From Dictyocoela muelleri (Eukaryota > Microsporidia), in NCBI GenBank assembly GCA_016256075.1, contig SDVU01000113.1:1-20400 (forward strand): 20,400 nt of DNA, read 5' to 3'. Below, piece after piece: positions 10,770 through 20,275 of the stretch. The notes beneath the pieces were generated by a model. The model worked only from the letters and a program-made list of their open reading frames with translations. It did not search any database and was not told the DNA's origin. Every line of letters starts with the position of its first letter. The stretch's first letter is position 1. The translations under genes were made by a program, and so were the position numbers.

Positions 10770-10839
10770 GGTGAAAAACACACCTTTTTCCACCTGCGGT
10801 GAAAAACGCACCATTTTTGACCTACGGTGAAAAATGCAC
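10770..10839 (-). repeat. Right terminal inverted repeat of the MULE with three 28-bp units
   Basis: GGTGAAAAA occurs at 10,770, 10,798 and 10,826, exactly 28 bp apart. Each is followed by a CACC or the terminal GCAC. Spacers between units carry CCACCTGCGGTG and GACCTACGGTG, so the units contain CACC-nnn-GGTG palindromes like the one at the left end. The outermost unit ends GCAC at 10,839. The left end keeps only one clear unit. Confidence 0.82.
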
Positions 10840-10844
10840 CCAGT

Positions 10845-10925
10845 CCGGAATAGAATCCATACTCCTTCAGAATGAAAGAATCATCGATTATTACAGCAAA
10901 AAATACAATTAACAGGAGCTGAACT
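10845..10925 (+). repeat. 82-bp direct duplication flanking the MULE, right copy
   Basis: Near-identical to 9,204-9,285, starting CCGGAATAGA and ending AGCTGAACT. It continues without a break in similarity into the rest of the RNase H region of the retrotransposon, whereas the left copy ends at the MULE side. Five bases (CCAGT) separate it from the MULE terminus. Confidence 0.85.
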
Positions 10926-11162
10926 ACTCCACTATAGAAGGGAAGTTTTAAGCAATTCTAAAATAATTGGAACATTTTAAACACCTAATTTTCAATACAA
11001 AAGTAACAATTGAGACTGATCGACAAAAACCTGAAATTTAACGGGAACTTGACGAAGCGATTACATAGATGGAAACTCCTGATGGAGGAGTATAATTATC
11101 AACTAAGATATATTGAGGGAAAAAATTCGAATGCCGACGTTCTTTCGAGATATGTAAACGTT
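10926..11162 (+). pseudogene. RNase H remnant, downstream part
   Basis: It holds the second half of a Ty3-type RNase H: a TIEGE-like segment near 10,933, then WKLLMEEYNYQLRYIEG and NADVLSR at about 11,070-11,150, the well-conserved end of the domain in gypsy-type polyproteins. It is broken. Confidence 0.75.
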
Positions 11163-11289
11163 GTTACAAAAAAAAAACGACAAAGAGGGGATTTTAATCG
11201 ATTTGAAATCAAAATTTATAAACGTTACACTTCCAAAAAACAAAGTTCACGGAAAGATCTGTTTAACGAATCAAGGCACTAACGAGGTT

Positions 11290-12200
11290 TAGAAAATTTA
11301 AGAGTTCTAAACGTCGAACTACTGCATCCAGGCGTACGAGTTTTCGAACAAACATTAAAAGAATATTTCAGACTTCAAGGTATGAGAAAAGTAATTTTAA
11401 AAATATGCAATGAATGTATTGAATGAACATAGAAAAAGACTACAACGTAATAAAACGGCTACACTCATATAAGATGGGATTAATAACATCAACGACGTTG
11501 TCGGTATCGGCATTAAGGGGGTCATTCCAATGTGTCACTACCAAACCAACAAGATAAAACCTGAGTTCTATATAGTGGTTGTCACGGATCTATTCTCGCG
11601 GGTAAACTGAAATCGATTTTATTTTTGATATCTAATCAGAAACAATTTGCAAATCTTTTGAAACCATATAGCTAAAACAGTAGCAAACATCTCGAAGTTG
11701 CTTATCGGATAATAGAAAGCAGTTTATAACAATCAAGTTCAGATCACTCCTTGAAAATACAAGATAACACACATAACGTCTGCGCCATATAAATCAACTG
11801 GGAATAGCTTGTAGAAAGATCTAATCGAGAAATCGGCGTTGTTTTGCGACTAATGAGAGGTAAAGGTTTGAGCGATTAGAAAAATGGTATTTGGAGGCGA
11901 TTGAATTGTACATCGAATAGCCATACAAAATATACGCCTTGCGAAATCTATTTTGTAAAATCTATATTTAAGGAATATGACCTTGGTGTTAACGTAAAAA
12001 TGGAGGAAATTACGCAAACTAATAAATTTCGATAAAAAATACGAGGAAAAAATGAAAGCTAAGGGAACAATGATAAGATTTAAAATCGGAGACAAAGTAT
12101 TTATTAAAAACTACCAATCTATAAAATCGAACAGAAATGGAAAATCCCTGGCACAGTTGTCAATAGCTCGTCAAGCGGAAACAACCTGAGTATCGAAATG
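11290..12200 (+). pseudogene. Integrase remnant
   Basis: The N-terminal zinc-binding region is recognisable from LLHPGV and a CNEC pair around 11,320-11,415. The core begins near 11,480 and includes VVTDLFSR at about 11,578-11,602 with a catalytic Asp. The C-terminal FKIGDKVFIKNY-type segment lies at about 12,079-12,115. No chromodomain was found between it and the polypurine tract. It is broken. Confidence 0.72.
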
Positions 12201-12244
12201 GATAAAAAATAATACGAGCTTCAGCAAAAAAAACAGTCGTCTTG

Positions 12245-12259
12245 GAGGCGATGGGAGTA
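12245..12259 (+). promoter_or_regulatory. Polypurine tract
   Basis: GGAGGCGATGGGAGTA-like purine-rich sequence directly precedes the 3' LTR, where LTR retrotransposons prime plus-strand DNA synthesis. Confidence 0.65.
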
Positions 12260-12561
12260 TGTGGTGTCCATGTATCAAAAAAAAACGAACAAAAAATACT
12301 CCGAGATGTCAAAAACTTGTCAAAGGGTTTTCGATTGTCAGATGGAGATTTTTATTTATAATGTTGGATGTAAAATGTGGAGGAAAAATGACGGAAGTAA
12401 AATGACGGAATAAAAAATTTAGATGAAAAAGATATAAAGGAACCCAAAAGCGTGACCCCATGCACGACGACGGATACAAGCGATATCAACCAATAAAAAA
12501 ATTTACGAAACTTTTTATAATTAACAACATATTGATAAACTTCTATTTAATACACATCTCA
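12260..12561 (+). repeat. 3' LTR of the Ty3-type element
   Basis: About 302 bp, TGTGGTGTCCAT to ACATCTCA, aligned with 6,512-6,818. The divergence between the two LTRs indicates an old insertion. Confidence 0.88.
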
Positions 12562-12565
12562 GTTA
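12562..12565. repeat. Target-site duplication GTTA, right
   Basis: Matches GTTA at 6,508-6,511 on the other side of the element. Confidence 0.65.
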
Positions 12566-13346
12566 TTGAACAAACCTTATAGGGGAACACTCCAAATTTC
12601 CGATATAATAAACGCCTTTTAAACAGTTAGGGAATGATAATAATTCAACAAACTCCATACGAATCTTAAAAACCTATAAACTACAAAAAACCACCATAGA
12701 AGATAAATGGAATTACTTAGGTCGTCTAAAAAATTTAATACGGTCTTAAATAAGCATTGTTTACAAAAAGAAACGAAACAAAACACCTTAAAAAAACACT
12801 ATTCGCCTAAAGAGCTAGAATGCGCTTATAAAATAAATGATAAGCACTACAACTCTTATAGGCCCCCTCAAAACATGTCAATTTTTTTTGCAAACTTTAG
12901 AAAAAAATTTTAAAAAATAAAAAAAAAATATAATAACATAAAAGACACCATAAAATATTTGCCAGATTCCAAAAAAAAACATTAATAAGGCACTTTAAAA
13001 TTGACCCGGGAGCTTAAGAATCTATTTGGCATCTTGATACAAATGCCATTTCCTAAAAAATCCTATAAATCAAATCAAAATAAAATAGCCTTTGCGTAGC
13101 AACTCTTCTGGGGACTTTAAAAAATTTCTTGGTATATAAACAGCATGTTTAAAACAAGTTTCAATGTAAAATATTGTTCTACATCCCATATAGATAATTA
13201 AAAAAAATTCGTAGCCTACAATCCCTCTATTCGATTTATTTATAATAATCTATATACCCAAAAACCCATATAGGGCACGTTTAAAATATCCTAAATTATA
13301 TTTACCTTATAAGTAATTTCATAAAATGTCTAATTTATAGAACTAG
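12566..13346. repeat. Degenerate 40-bp tandem satellite (right block)
   Basis: This is the same family as 3,280-6,507, continuing beyond the LTR element. Cores are seen at 12,578 (TATAGGGGAACACT), 12,857, 12,983 (AAGGCACTTTAAAA), 13,106, 13,188, 13,269 (TATAGGGCAC) and 13,308, the last pair 39 bp apart. The array fades at about 13,346. The open frame at 12,707-12,913 lies inside it and is not a gene. Confidence 0.65.
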
Positions 13347-16300
13347 AGGTTTTTAATAATCATATTTTTTATTAATTGATTTATACCTTAACAACATCAA
13401 GATACATTTATGAGTATTTTTCCTAGCAAAGTTATAAAATATTAATATTATTACTAACCAGATTTCCATAGCTAAAACCTTGCAATTTATTTATAATTAC
13501 TTTAAATTTTTTTTTCTTAAAATGAAAACTTCTAATTTAAAAAAGAAATAAAATTATAAATATAAATTTTCAAAAAAAATAAAATGGATTTATATAGTAA
13601 CTATATACTGCCTTTAATACGAAAAAATTTAATTTGAAATACCGGCAAAAAATATATAGTAATAATTATAAATATAAATATTAATGTTCTATACAACATA
13701 ATGTTAATTTTATCTTTCAAAATATTTTTTTATTAATCCTACAATTAATTTCTTTTAAAGCAATATTTATAATTGTTAAAATTAACATTATACATAAATA
13801 AGTATTAATAAAACAATTTATTTATTTTCATATTTCTTACATTTAAAAAGGTATATATGTCAGAATTTGATATGTGAATTTTTAACTAGTTATATTAAGT
13901 ATTTATTTTAAGAAAATTACTATATTTGAATATAAAGATATCTGAAGATTACAATTATAAAAAAACAAATTAAATAAACAATTAATTAAAAAAAAAGAAA
14001 AGAATTAAATATAGAAGGTTAGCATTTTAGTGTTATTTAATTCAGAAAAAAATAATATTAGTCTCATTTATAAATATGCAAATTTTTTTTCAATTTAATT
14101 CTTATCTTAAGTTATATTTCTAAAATATAATTAAATTAGATTTAAATATAGTATTTATAAAAAAATAAAATAAAATGTAGTATTAAAATACTAATTTTTT
14201 ATATTATGTAGATTCTGCGTTCTTGAAACGAAATAAGGCATTGATCGACATATTTATTTTTATTATCTTAATAAAAGGTATATATCTTTTAAAGCGCAAA
14301 TATGTATAGAACATAGAAAATAATATATTGAAATAGTATTTTTTCATTATTAATATTAAAATAATATTTGTTGTAAATATTAATAAATTTTATACATTAA
14401 TTTGGAATTTGCCATTATTAATGTATTTTTAGGAACAAGCAATTTTTTTTATCTTTTATATAAAAAATACATACGAAAACATGATAAGTAGAATATTATT
14501 GACTTGCAGGGAATATAATATCTTCAAATAAAAAATTTTACCATGTATTCTTTTTCCATTTTAAGTTAGTAAGGAACACATATTTAAAGAAAACTTTTCA
14601 TATTATATACGCATAGTTTTTTTTTTAGTTTTATTATACCTTAAGGTAGGTTAGGACGTTAGGGGACACGTATGCAAACCTTTCTTTTATACGCTTCGTT
14701 TAAAAGACATATAAGGCAATCGCCTGGAGATTCAGCTGACTTAATCAGCTATAGCTTTTGAATAAATCTAATTGATATCATACTAGCAAGAGAAAAAAGA
14801 ATAATTTAGATAAGAGCAGTATAATTAATATTATTACAATTATACTATATTAAATGAATAATAATAGAGAAATAAAAAGGTATATAGTTTAAAAGAGAAA
14901 ATAGAAATTTAGTTTATTATCAGAGAGAACCAATTTCAGAATTAAACACATTCTTCTTTATTTCAGTTAATTGAGATATTAATTTGAGAAATATAGTAGT
15001 ATTACAGATATATTATTATAAAATATAATATAAAAATATATCAAGACATATGAATATTACTATAAAATCGACAATAATATTCGAAAGAAAAAAAACGATA
15101 TGTAGAATATTATATTTTGTAGAGTATAATATTAATAGAAGGAAAAGCTATAACAGAAGCTTAAATAAGAAAAATATTATAGTATATGAAAATATTTATT
15201 TAAGAAATTTATACATTTATTTTATTAAAAACACTTTATAAAGAAAATAAGAGAAACTAGTTAAAAGTACAAATAAGAAATAAAAAGACGTTTATTTTAA
15301 AAGAAAACATGTTTTTAAATAGATGAAATTGAGATATTGAAGTAGTAAAGAAGTTTTTTTTTAATGGCATGTACAGCGGAATAGAGATTTATAGGTACAA
15401 CTGGTCCCAGAATTATATAATCAGGTTTGTACTTAATCTTAGAACTATGGAAGAATTTAAGCATTGTGCGCAGATATTAACATATGGTAGAGAATGAATA
15501 TTAATTATGCATAAAATTAATCGTATTCAATTTTTTGTTATATAATATTACTATATATGGTAAGTAATATTAAACTCTTATGCACATCAAAATATTGTAA
15601 TTTATTTAATCGAATTATTTAAAAAAATATAAACAGACTTCTAATTTTTTTTGTATTAAATTACTAACAAATAATAAAAACCTATTAAACTTAGAATATT
15701 TATAAAATATAAACGTATAAAAAAAATTTAAATGAGAAAAATCATAAAAATAAAAAAAAATATAATTACTATTGACCACGTATATATGACAATGAAAATA
15801 ATCCTATCATTAAATATTACGTGATTAAAAAATATATTTTATGTTCATGTAAACGCAAAATTTTAATTTAATGAAATAGTTAACTTGATAATATTTGAAA
15901 AGCTAATTAAAAAGTAGTTAATAGAAATATTTAAGCCTCTTTTAAAGAAATATAGAATATTTTATTAAAATGTATTTTGTTAAATGAATCAAAAGCAATA
16001 AAAAATCGTTTTTGATCAATAAAATAAGCTGCTTGAGGTCGTTTGCACCTTTTAAATTTATACTGACTTTATAAGAAAAAAAATAATAAAACTGCATTCG
16101 TAATTGTTAAAATATCAAAATTATGTATGTAATATTATGTATAAAAAACGTATGTAAAGTGAAAGTAACAAATATAAATAAAATTGTTTTATTAAAAATA
16201 CATTTAATTTTTAATAATTATTTAAAATTAAAGAAATATAAATATATATATTAAGAATTAATAATTTAAATATTATAGTAACTTCATCTTTATATATGCA

Positions 16301-18546
16301 CATTTCTATGAAAACATATTTACCTTTTTTTTATACAGCCAATATAAAATATAAAATAAAAAAAAATAATATTTTTTTTTATATCCATATTTTTAGTGAT
16401 ATTAACTCAAATTGAACTGTGATTTCTTTCTATTTATCTGAAAAACATTGGTTTTTGCGAGGTTTTCAAAAAAAATACAACGGTTTAGCGGACAATTTTT
16501 AAATAGACTTATAGTATTATTTTGTTAATGCATATTTAACAATATATAGGCTATATGAAAACCTCAAATTATCTTTTAAGTAATTTCTAACATAAAATAA
16601 CTTATTAAATTCTTGTCTTATATAAAATATTATTAGATAAGATGATATGTACATAATTAGTTTAGACTTTTATATAGTATCGCAAAAACGAAGAAATTAC
16701 ATTACTTACTGTCATATTTCTTTATAAATCGTCGAAAATATAATTCATTACTCGTCTTGTAAAATTATTGAAGAAAGAAGATACAAAACAATATTTGCAT
16801 ATTTTTTACTGCTAGATATGTAGTTTATTTGGAAAAAGAAAAAAAATAGAAGTATTTTATATAAAATAATTTATACTTTTTGAATATAGTATTATTATAT
16901 CGATTTAACTTCTTTTTTAGATTATAATTGTTCGAGTAAGATAGAGTTCAGCTCTCCAATTCTGTTTAAACATATAAAACAAAAAACACATGTATTTATA
17001 ACCCTACTCTAAAATGACCATTTCTAACCTAAATGATTTTCATAATACCTGTATAGCGAATTTTTTTTAAAAAGAAGATTTATAAAATTTTAGTATCTAT
17101 TAAAACTAAGAATTATTTAGTCCTAAAACAATATCTGTCGGCCCTATTATGTAATGGTTAAGAAATGAAGAAGCCTAAGAACCTCTTATATCCAAAGAGA
17201 TAAAGTATTAAGTATTATATTAGAACGCGTGATTTGTTTTAAAATGAAAAATTAGCGATATGCCCACTTAAATTAGATATTCACATATTCTGTGCAAAAA
17301 ATAGATCTTATGTATCTTGTCATGTTAATAAAAATCTCAAGAAATATATACGAATCCACTGCCTCGAAGATTTTTTTTTTCTCTATGGCTATGGTCAGAA
17401 TTTGCAATTAATTAAAAAAAAAAACTTACTCAATTCAACGTTTAATTAATTACCAAATTCTTTTATAATTATACAAACAAAAAAATTGTGAACTTGAATA
17501 AAAAATTAACCATTGATCAACATTAAACTTTTTTTAAATAACTTTAATTATAATTTATAAATTGAATTTTATTGCATCTAAATTTGCTATTTACGTTTTT
17601 TCTTAAATACAGGATTTTTATAGCCATTAATTTAAGTATATACCATTGTATACCTGCTTAGTTAAATAAAAATCTGGATTTTCCTATAACTTCAATAACT
17701 ATTTTATTTTTTAAAGTTTTTGCCATATATTTTAACACTCATATTATCTATAAGTTTATCAAGTCTATTTTTTAATGATACATTATTTTTTAAATTATAT
17801 CATTCTATATGTTTAAAGGTATTAATTCCTAAAGAAATACATATTTAATGAGCTATGAACAATAATATGATATAACTTTGGAATATTTTCTTAAATTTAT
17901 TTGTTAGTTTTCTTTATAGCATAATATTAAACATAACATGCACCTCACGTTTGATATAGACGCCCGTTTCTTTATGAGTAATATGGATTTACAAATCATT
18001 AAAACAAATTTTGTTTATTAATCTCGATATTTTTGTAAAATCTAAATACTATTCAACATTAAGAGTCTTAACCAAAATTTATTATTATATATATATATAT
18101 ATATATTCAACGTTACTAAGTCTTTTTTGATTTAAATTCTCGGCGAAAACGAAAGTTTAGAAATTGCCTATTACGACGATCGCTCTCCATTTGTTCTCTA
18201 CTTCTAAAAATAGCGAAGACCTTTTTCATACGGAAAATACGAATTTTTTATAACCTGTCGAACTAAAAATATTCTAAATAAGTCTTTGCATACATTTCTC
18301 TTCTCTCATCTATCCAGATTCTATTTATATTCTTCAATTTAAAATACACATATATATTACATATATTACATGATGACACTAAAATAGCTACCAACCCGGA
18401 GAGATCATTCATACCGAGGTCTGTGACATTCGGTTCATGGTTATCGAATATTCGTCACATCGTAAAATACCCAAAACTACTGAATACGCGATTTTCGTAT
18501 ACTAATGACTCGGTAGGGTACAGGTATTAGTTGCTTTTTATATACA
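13347..18546. other. AT-rich 5.2-kb stretch without recognisable genes
   Basis: Stops are dense in all frames, with many A/T homopolymers and no transposon ends or convincing tandem array. The open frame at 15,050-15,241 looks like background. A (TA)n microsatellite of about 21 bp lies at 18,086-18,106. Two less AT-rich islands stand out, at about 14,640-14,765 and 18,140-18,530. Neither holds an open frame or a tRNA consensus (no A-box/B-box pair), but both contain small inverted repeats. Confidence 0.55.
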
Positions 18547-18700
18547 TTGTTCCCTCAAATTCTTACCCCCCTAAATTCTCCACCAAGTTATTATTCTAAA
18601 TTTATTGTAGATGAAATAAAGGCCTCAAATTCGCCATTTATCCAAATTCGCCATTTACCAAGTTCGCCATCGACTAAGATTTTTTTTGTTTTAAACGTTT
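18547..18700 (+). other. Flank of the inverted-repeat structure, with three 16-17 bp repeats
   Basis: AAATTCGCCATTTA(T)CC occurs at 18,627-18,643 and 18,644-18,659, with a third, shortened copy AAGTTCGCCATCG at 18,660-18,672. The rest is C/T-rich. The open frame at 18,547-18,777 spans this and the adjoining array and has no recognisable domain, so I do not call it a gene. Confidence 0.5.
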
Positions 18701-18990
18701 TTTTCATAGTTATAGACATATTTTTTACAAGTAATAAATATATTTTTTACAGTTATACGGTTTTTTCAAATTTATAAACCCATTTTTCAGTTTATACCCC
18801 CTCGTTTCGGTGTTGTGAACCCCTTTTTTTAAAGTTATACCACTTTTCTTAAAATTATAGAAACCCTCTTCAAAGTTATAAACACCTTTTTGCAAAGTTA
18901 TAGACAACATTTTAAATGTTATAAATTATTTTTTTTAAACTTATAAACTTTCTTTTCAGACTTAAAGACATATTTGCCAGATTTATAGAT
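18701..18990 (+). repeat. 21-bp tandem array, left arm of the inverted structure
   Basis: About 14 units of TTTTTCAAAGTTATAGAC plus 2-4 variable bases. Unit positions read by the GTTATA-type core are 18,709, 18,731, 18,752, 18,771, 18,790, 18,812, 18,834, 18,855, 18,875, 18,897, 18,918, 18,939, 18,959 and 18,980, mostly 20-22 bp apart. The same unit occurs in reverse orientation at 19,839-20,066. Confidence 0.8.
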
Positions 18991-19015
18991 GATACAATAA
19001 ATTCGCATTGTTTAA

Positions 19016-19690
19016 TTATTTTAACCTATATTTTTTAACCATATTTCATAAACCATATTTTTTAACGCATATTTTTTTAACTTATATTTTTTAACCCATA
19101 TTTGTTACCATATATTTTATAAACCATATTTTTATGCCCATATTTTTTTAGCCCTGAATTTTCAACCTACATTTTCAAACCCATATTTTTTAGCATATAT
19201 TTTTTTAGCCTGTAATTTTTAATCATATATCTTTTTAGACCAAATTTTATCAACCAGTAACTTTTAACCCATATTTTTTACGTTTTTTTAACCCATATTT
19301 TTATACCCATATCGTCGGAGCACATATTTTTAGATTGTAATTTTCAACATATTTTTTTTAGTCTGTAATTTTCACATTAACCTTTTGATTCCTCTTTTTT
19401 TTTAACACATATGTTTAGCCCATATTTTTTTTAGCCTGTAACCATAATCATATATTTTTTTTCCTCAATATTTTTTAGCATATATTTTTTCACCTGTAAT
19501 TTTTATCCTTGCCTTTTAACCCATATTTCTAACCCATTTTCTTTAATCATTTTTTTCTACCTAAATTCGTAAAACAATATTCTTAACACATATTTTTTCA
19601 TCATATATTATCAATCCATATTCTTTAACCCATATTTTTTCCCATATTGTCTAATACATATTTTATACCTCAAATTTTATACCTTTGTAA
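19016..19690 (+). repeat. 14-15 bp tandem array (CCATATTTTTTAAC)
   Basis: About 40 units of CCATATTTTTTAAC with variants such as GCCTGTAATTTT and ACATATTTTTTA. The stretch is strongly pyrimidine-rich on the plus strand. There are no open frames. Confidence 0.75.
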
Positions 19691-19830
19691 AAAAATATGT
19701 TATAAAAAAAACAGTTTATAAAATAGGATTAAATATAAGAGTTAAAATTAAAGTTGAAGAATATAGGCTGAAAAATATTGATTTAAAAATCTAATCGAAA
19801 CGAAAATCATCGGTAATTAATGACATCCCC
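19691..19830 (-). repeat. Short inverted counterpart of the 14-bp array and turning point
   Basis: From about 19,698 the sequence becomes A-rich and carries reverse-complement versions of the 14-bp unit, such as GTTTATAAAATAGG, GTTGAAGAATATAGG and GCTGAAAAATATTG. The centre of the overall inverted structure is therefore near 19,690. This arm is much shorter (about 100 bp) than the 675-bp left one. Confidence 0.55.
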
Positions 19831-19838
19831 AGAAATGA

Positions 19839-20066
19839 TCTATAAGATTATAAAAATAGGTCTATAACACTAGAAGGAATGAGTCTATAACTTTAAAAAT
19901 ATGGTTCTATAACTTCTGAAAGAAATGTGATTATAACTTTAAAAATGGGCTATAATTTTGAAAAAATGTATCTAAACTTCTGAAGAATGTGATTATAACT
20001 TTGGAAAATGGTCTATAGGTTTTAAAGTGAGTCTAGAATCAAAAAAGGGTCTATAACTATGAAAAC
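19839..20066 (-). repeat. 21-bp tandem array, right arm in inverted orientation
   Basis: About 11 units of GTCTATAACTTTGAAAAA, the reverse complement of the left-arm unit. Cores lie at 19,839, 19,861, 19,884, 19,906, 19,930, 19,949, 19,971, 19,992, 20,012, 20,032 and 20,050. The outermost unit (20,049-20,065) is an exact 17-bp reverse complement of the outermost left unit at 18,701-18,717. Confidence 0.8.
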
Positions 20067-20205
20067 CGGTACAGACCCCATAAGACCAATAATTAGATCT
20101 AAACAAAGTTATCTATAATTATATTTTTTTTTGAAGGCCCTCGCGTAAAATTGTCGAGAATCGATTTAATCATAAAGTTTTAAATCTATTATGTTAAAAT
20201 ACGGC
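20067..20205. other. AT-rich spacer
   Basis: No gene and no clear repeat. It separates the inverted 21-bp array from the hairpin cluster. Confidence 0.5.
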
Positions 20206-20275
20206 AATCCGAAAAAATGCCGAAGGCATTTTTTCGGATTTTTTTCGGCGGCGTTTTATCCGAAAAAATGCCGCC
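20206..20275. repeat. GC-richer hairpin cluster
   Basis: AATCCGAAAAAATGCC at 20,206-20,221 pairs perfectly with 20,225-20,240 across a GAA loop. GGCGGC at 20,247-20,252 pairs with GCCGCC at 20,270-20,275. ATCCGAAAAAATGCCG at 20,207-20,222 is repeated directly at 20,258-20,273. The order is therefore direct, inverted, direct copies of one motif. Nothing identifies a coding gene. A small foldback or MITE-like element is one reading. Confidence 0.75.

Larger units (their letters stand above)
9292..10839 (+). mobile_element. FLYWCH-MULE DNA transposon nested in the LTR element
   Basis: The left terminus at 9,292 (GTGCATTTTTCACC) is the reverse complement of the right terminus ending at 10,839 (GGTGAAAAATGCAC). 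The element is 1,548 bp and carries one transposase reading region of about 450 codons with a FLYWCH finger and a MULE DDE domain. No 8-11 bp target duplication was found next to the termini. Instead an 82-bp duplication of the host retrotransposon lies a few bases outside each end. It interrupts the RNase H region, so it is younger than the LTR element. Confidence 0.88.
6512..12561 (+). mobile_element. Ty3/gypsy-type LTR retrotransposon, broken and old, with a nested MULE
   Basis: The element has two similar direct LTRs that start TGTGG and end CTCA, a 4-bp target duplication, a purine tract before the 3' LTR, and gag, protease, reverse transcriptase, RNase H and integrase remnants in that order. 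Integrase lying after RNase H is the Ty3/gypsy arrangement. No envelope or chromodomain remnant was seen. It is about 6.05 kb, of which 1.55 kb is a later MULE insertion plus a short local duplication. The two LTRs look roughly 80-85 % alike by eye, and the coding region is thoroughly broken, with well over a dozen breaks, so it is a fossil. A primer-binding site could not be assigned. Its base composition is clearly less AT-rich than the flanking DNA. Confidence 0.9.

Noticed and set aside
12707-12913. 68-codon open frame downstream of the 3' LTR
   Set aside because: Within the resumed satellite, no domain.
14645-14665. TTAGG-like bits suggesting telomeric repeat
   Set aside because: Only two or three irregular copies, not a tandem telomere tract.
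15050-15241. 63-codon Ile/Asn/Lys-rich open frame
   Set aside because: Composition is that of random AT-rich DNA.
17135-17205. tRNA-like phrase TGTAATGGTTAAG
   Set aside because: It resembles an A box, but there is no B box (GGTTCRANNCC) at the right distance and no acceptor stem.
18086-18106. (TA)n run
   Set aside because: Ordinary microsatellite in an AT-rich background.
20206-20240. Bacterial-type terminator reading of the hairpin
   Set aside because: The window is eukaryotic in character, no gene ends here, and the motif is repeated in direct and inverted copies.
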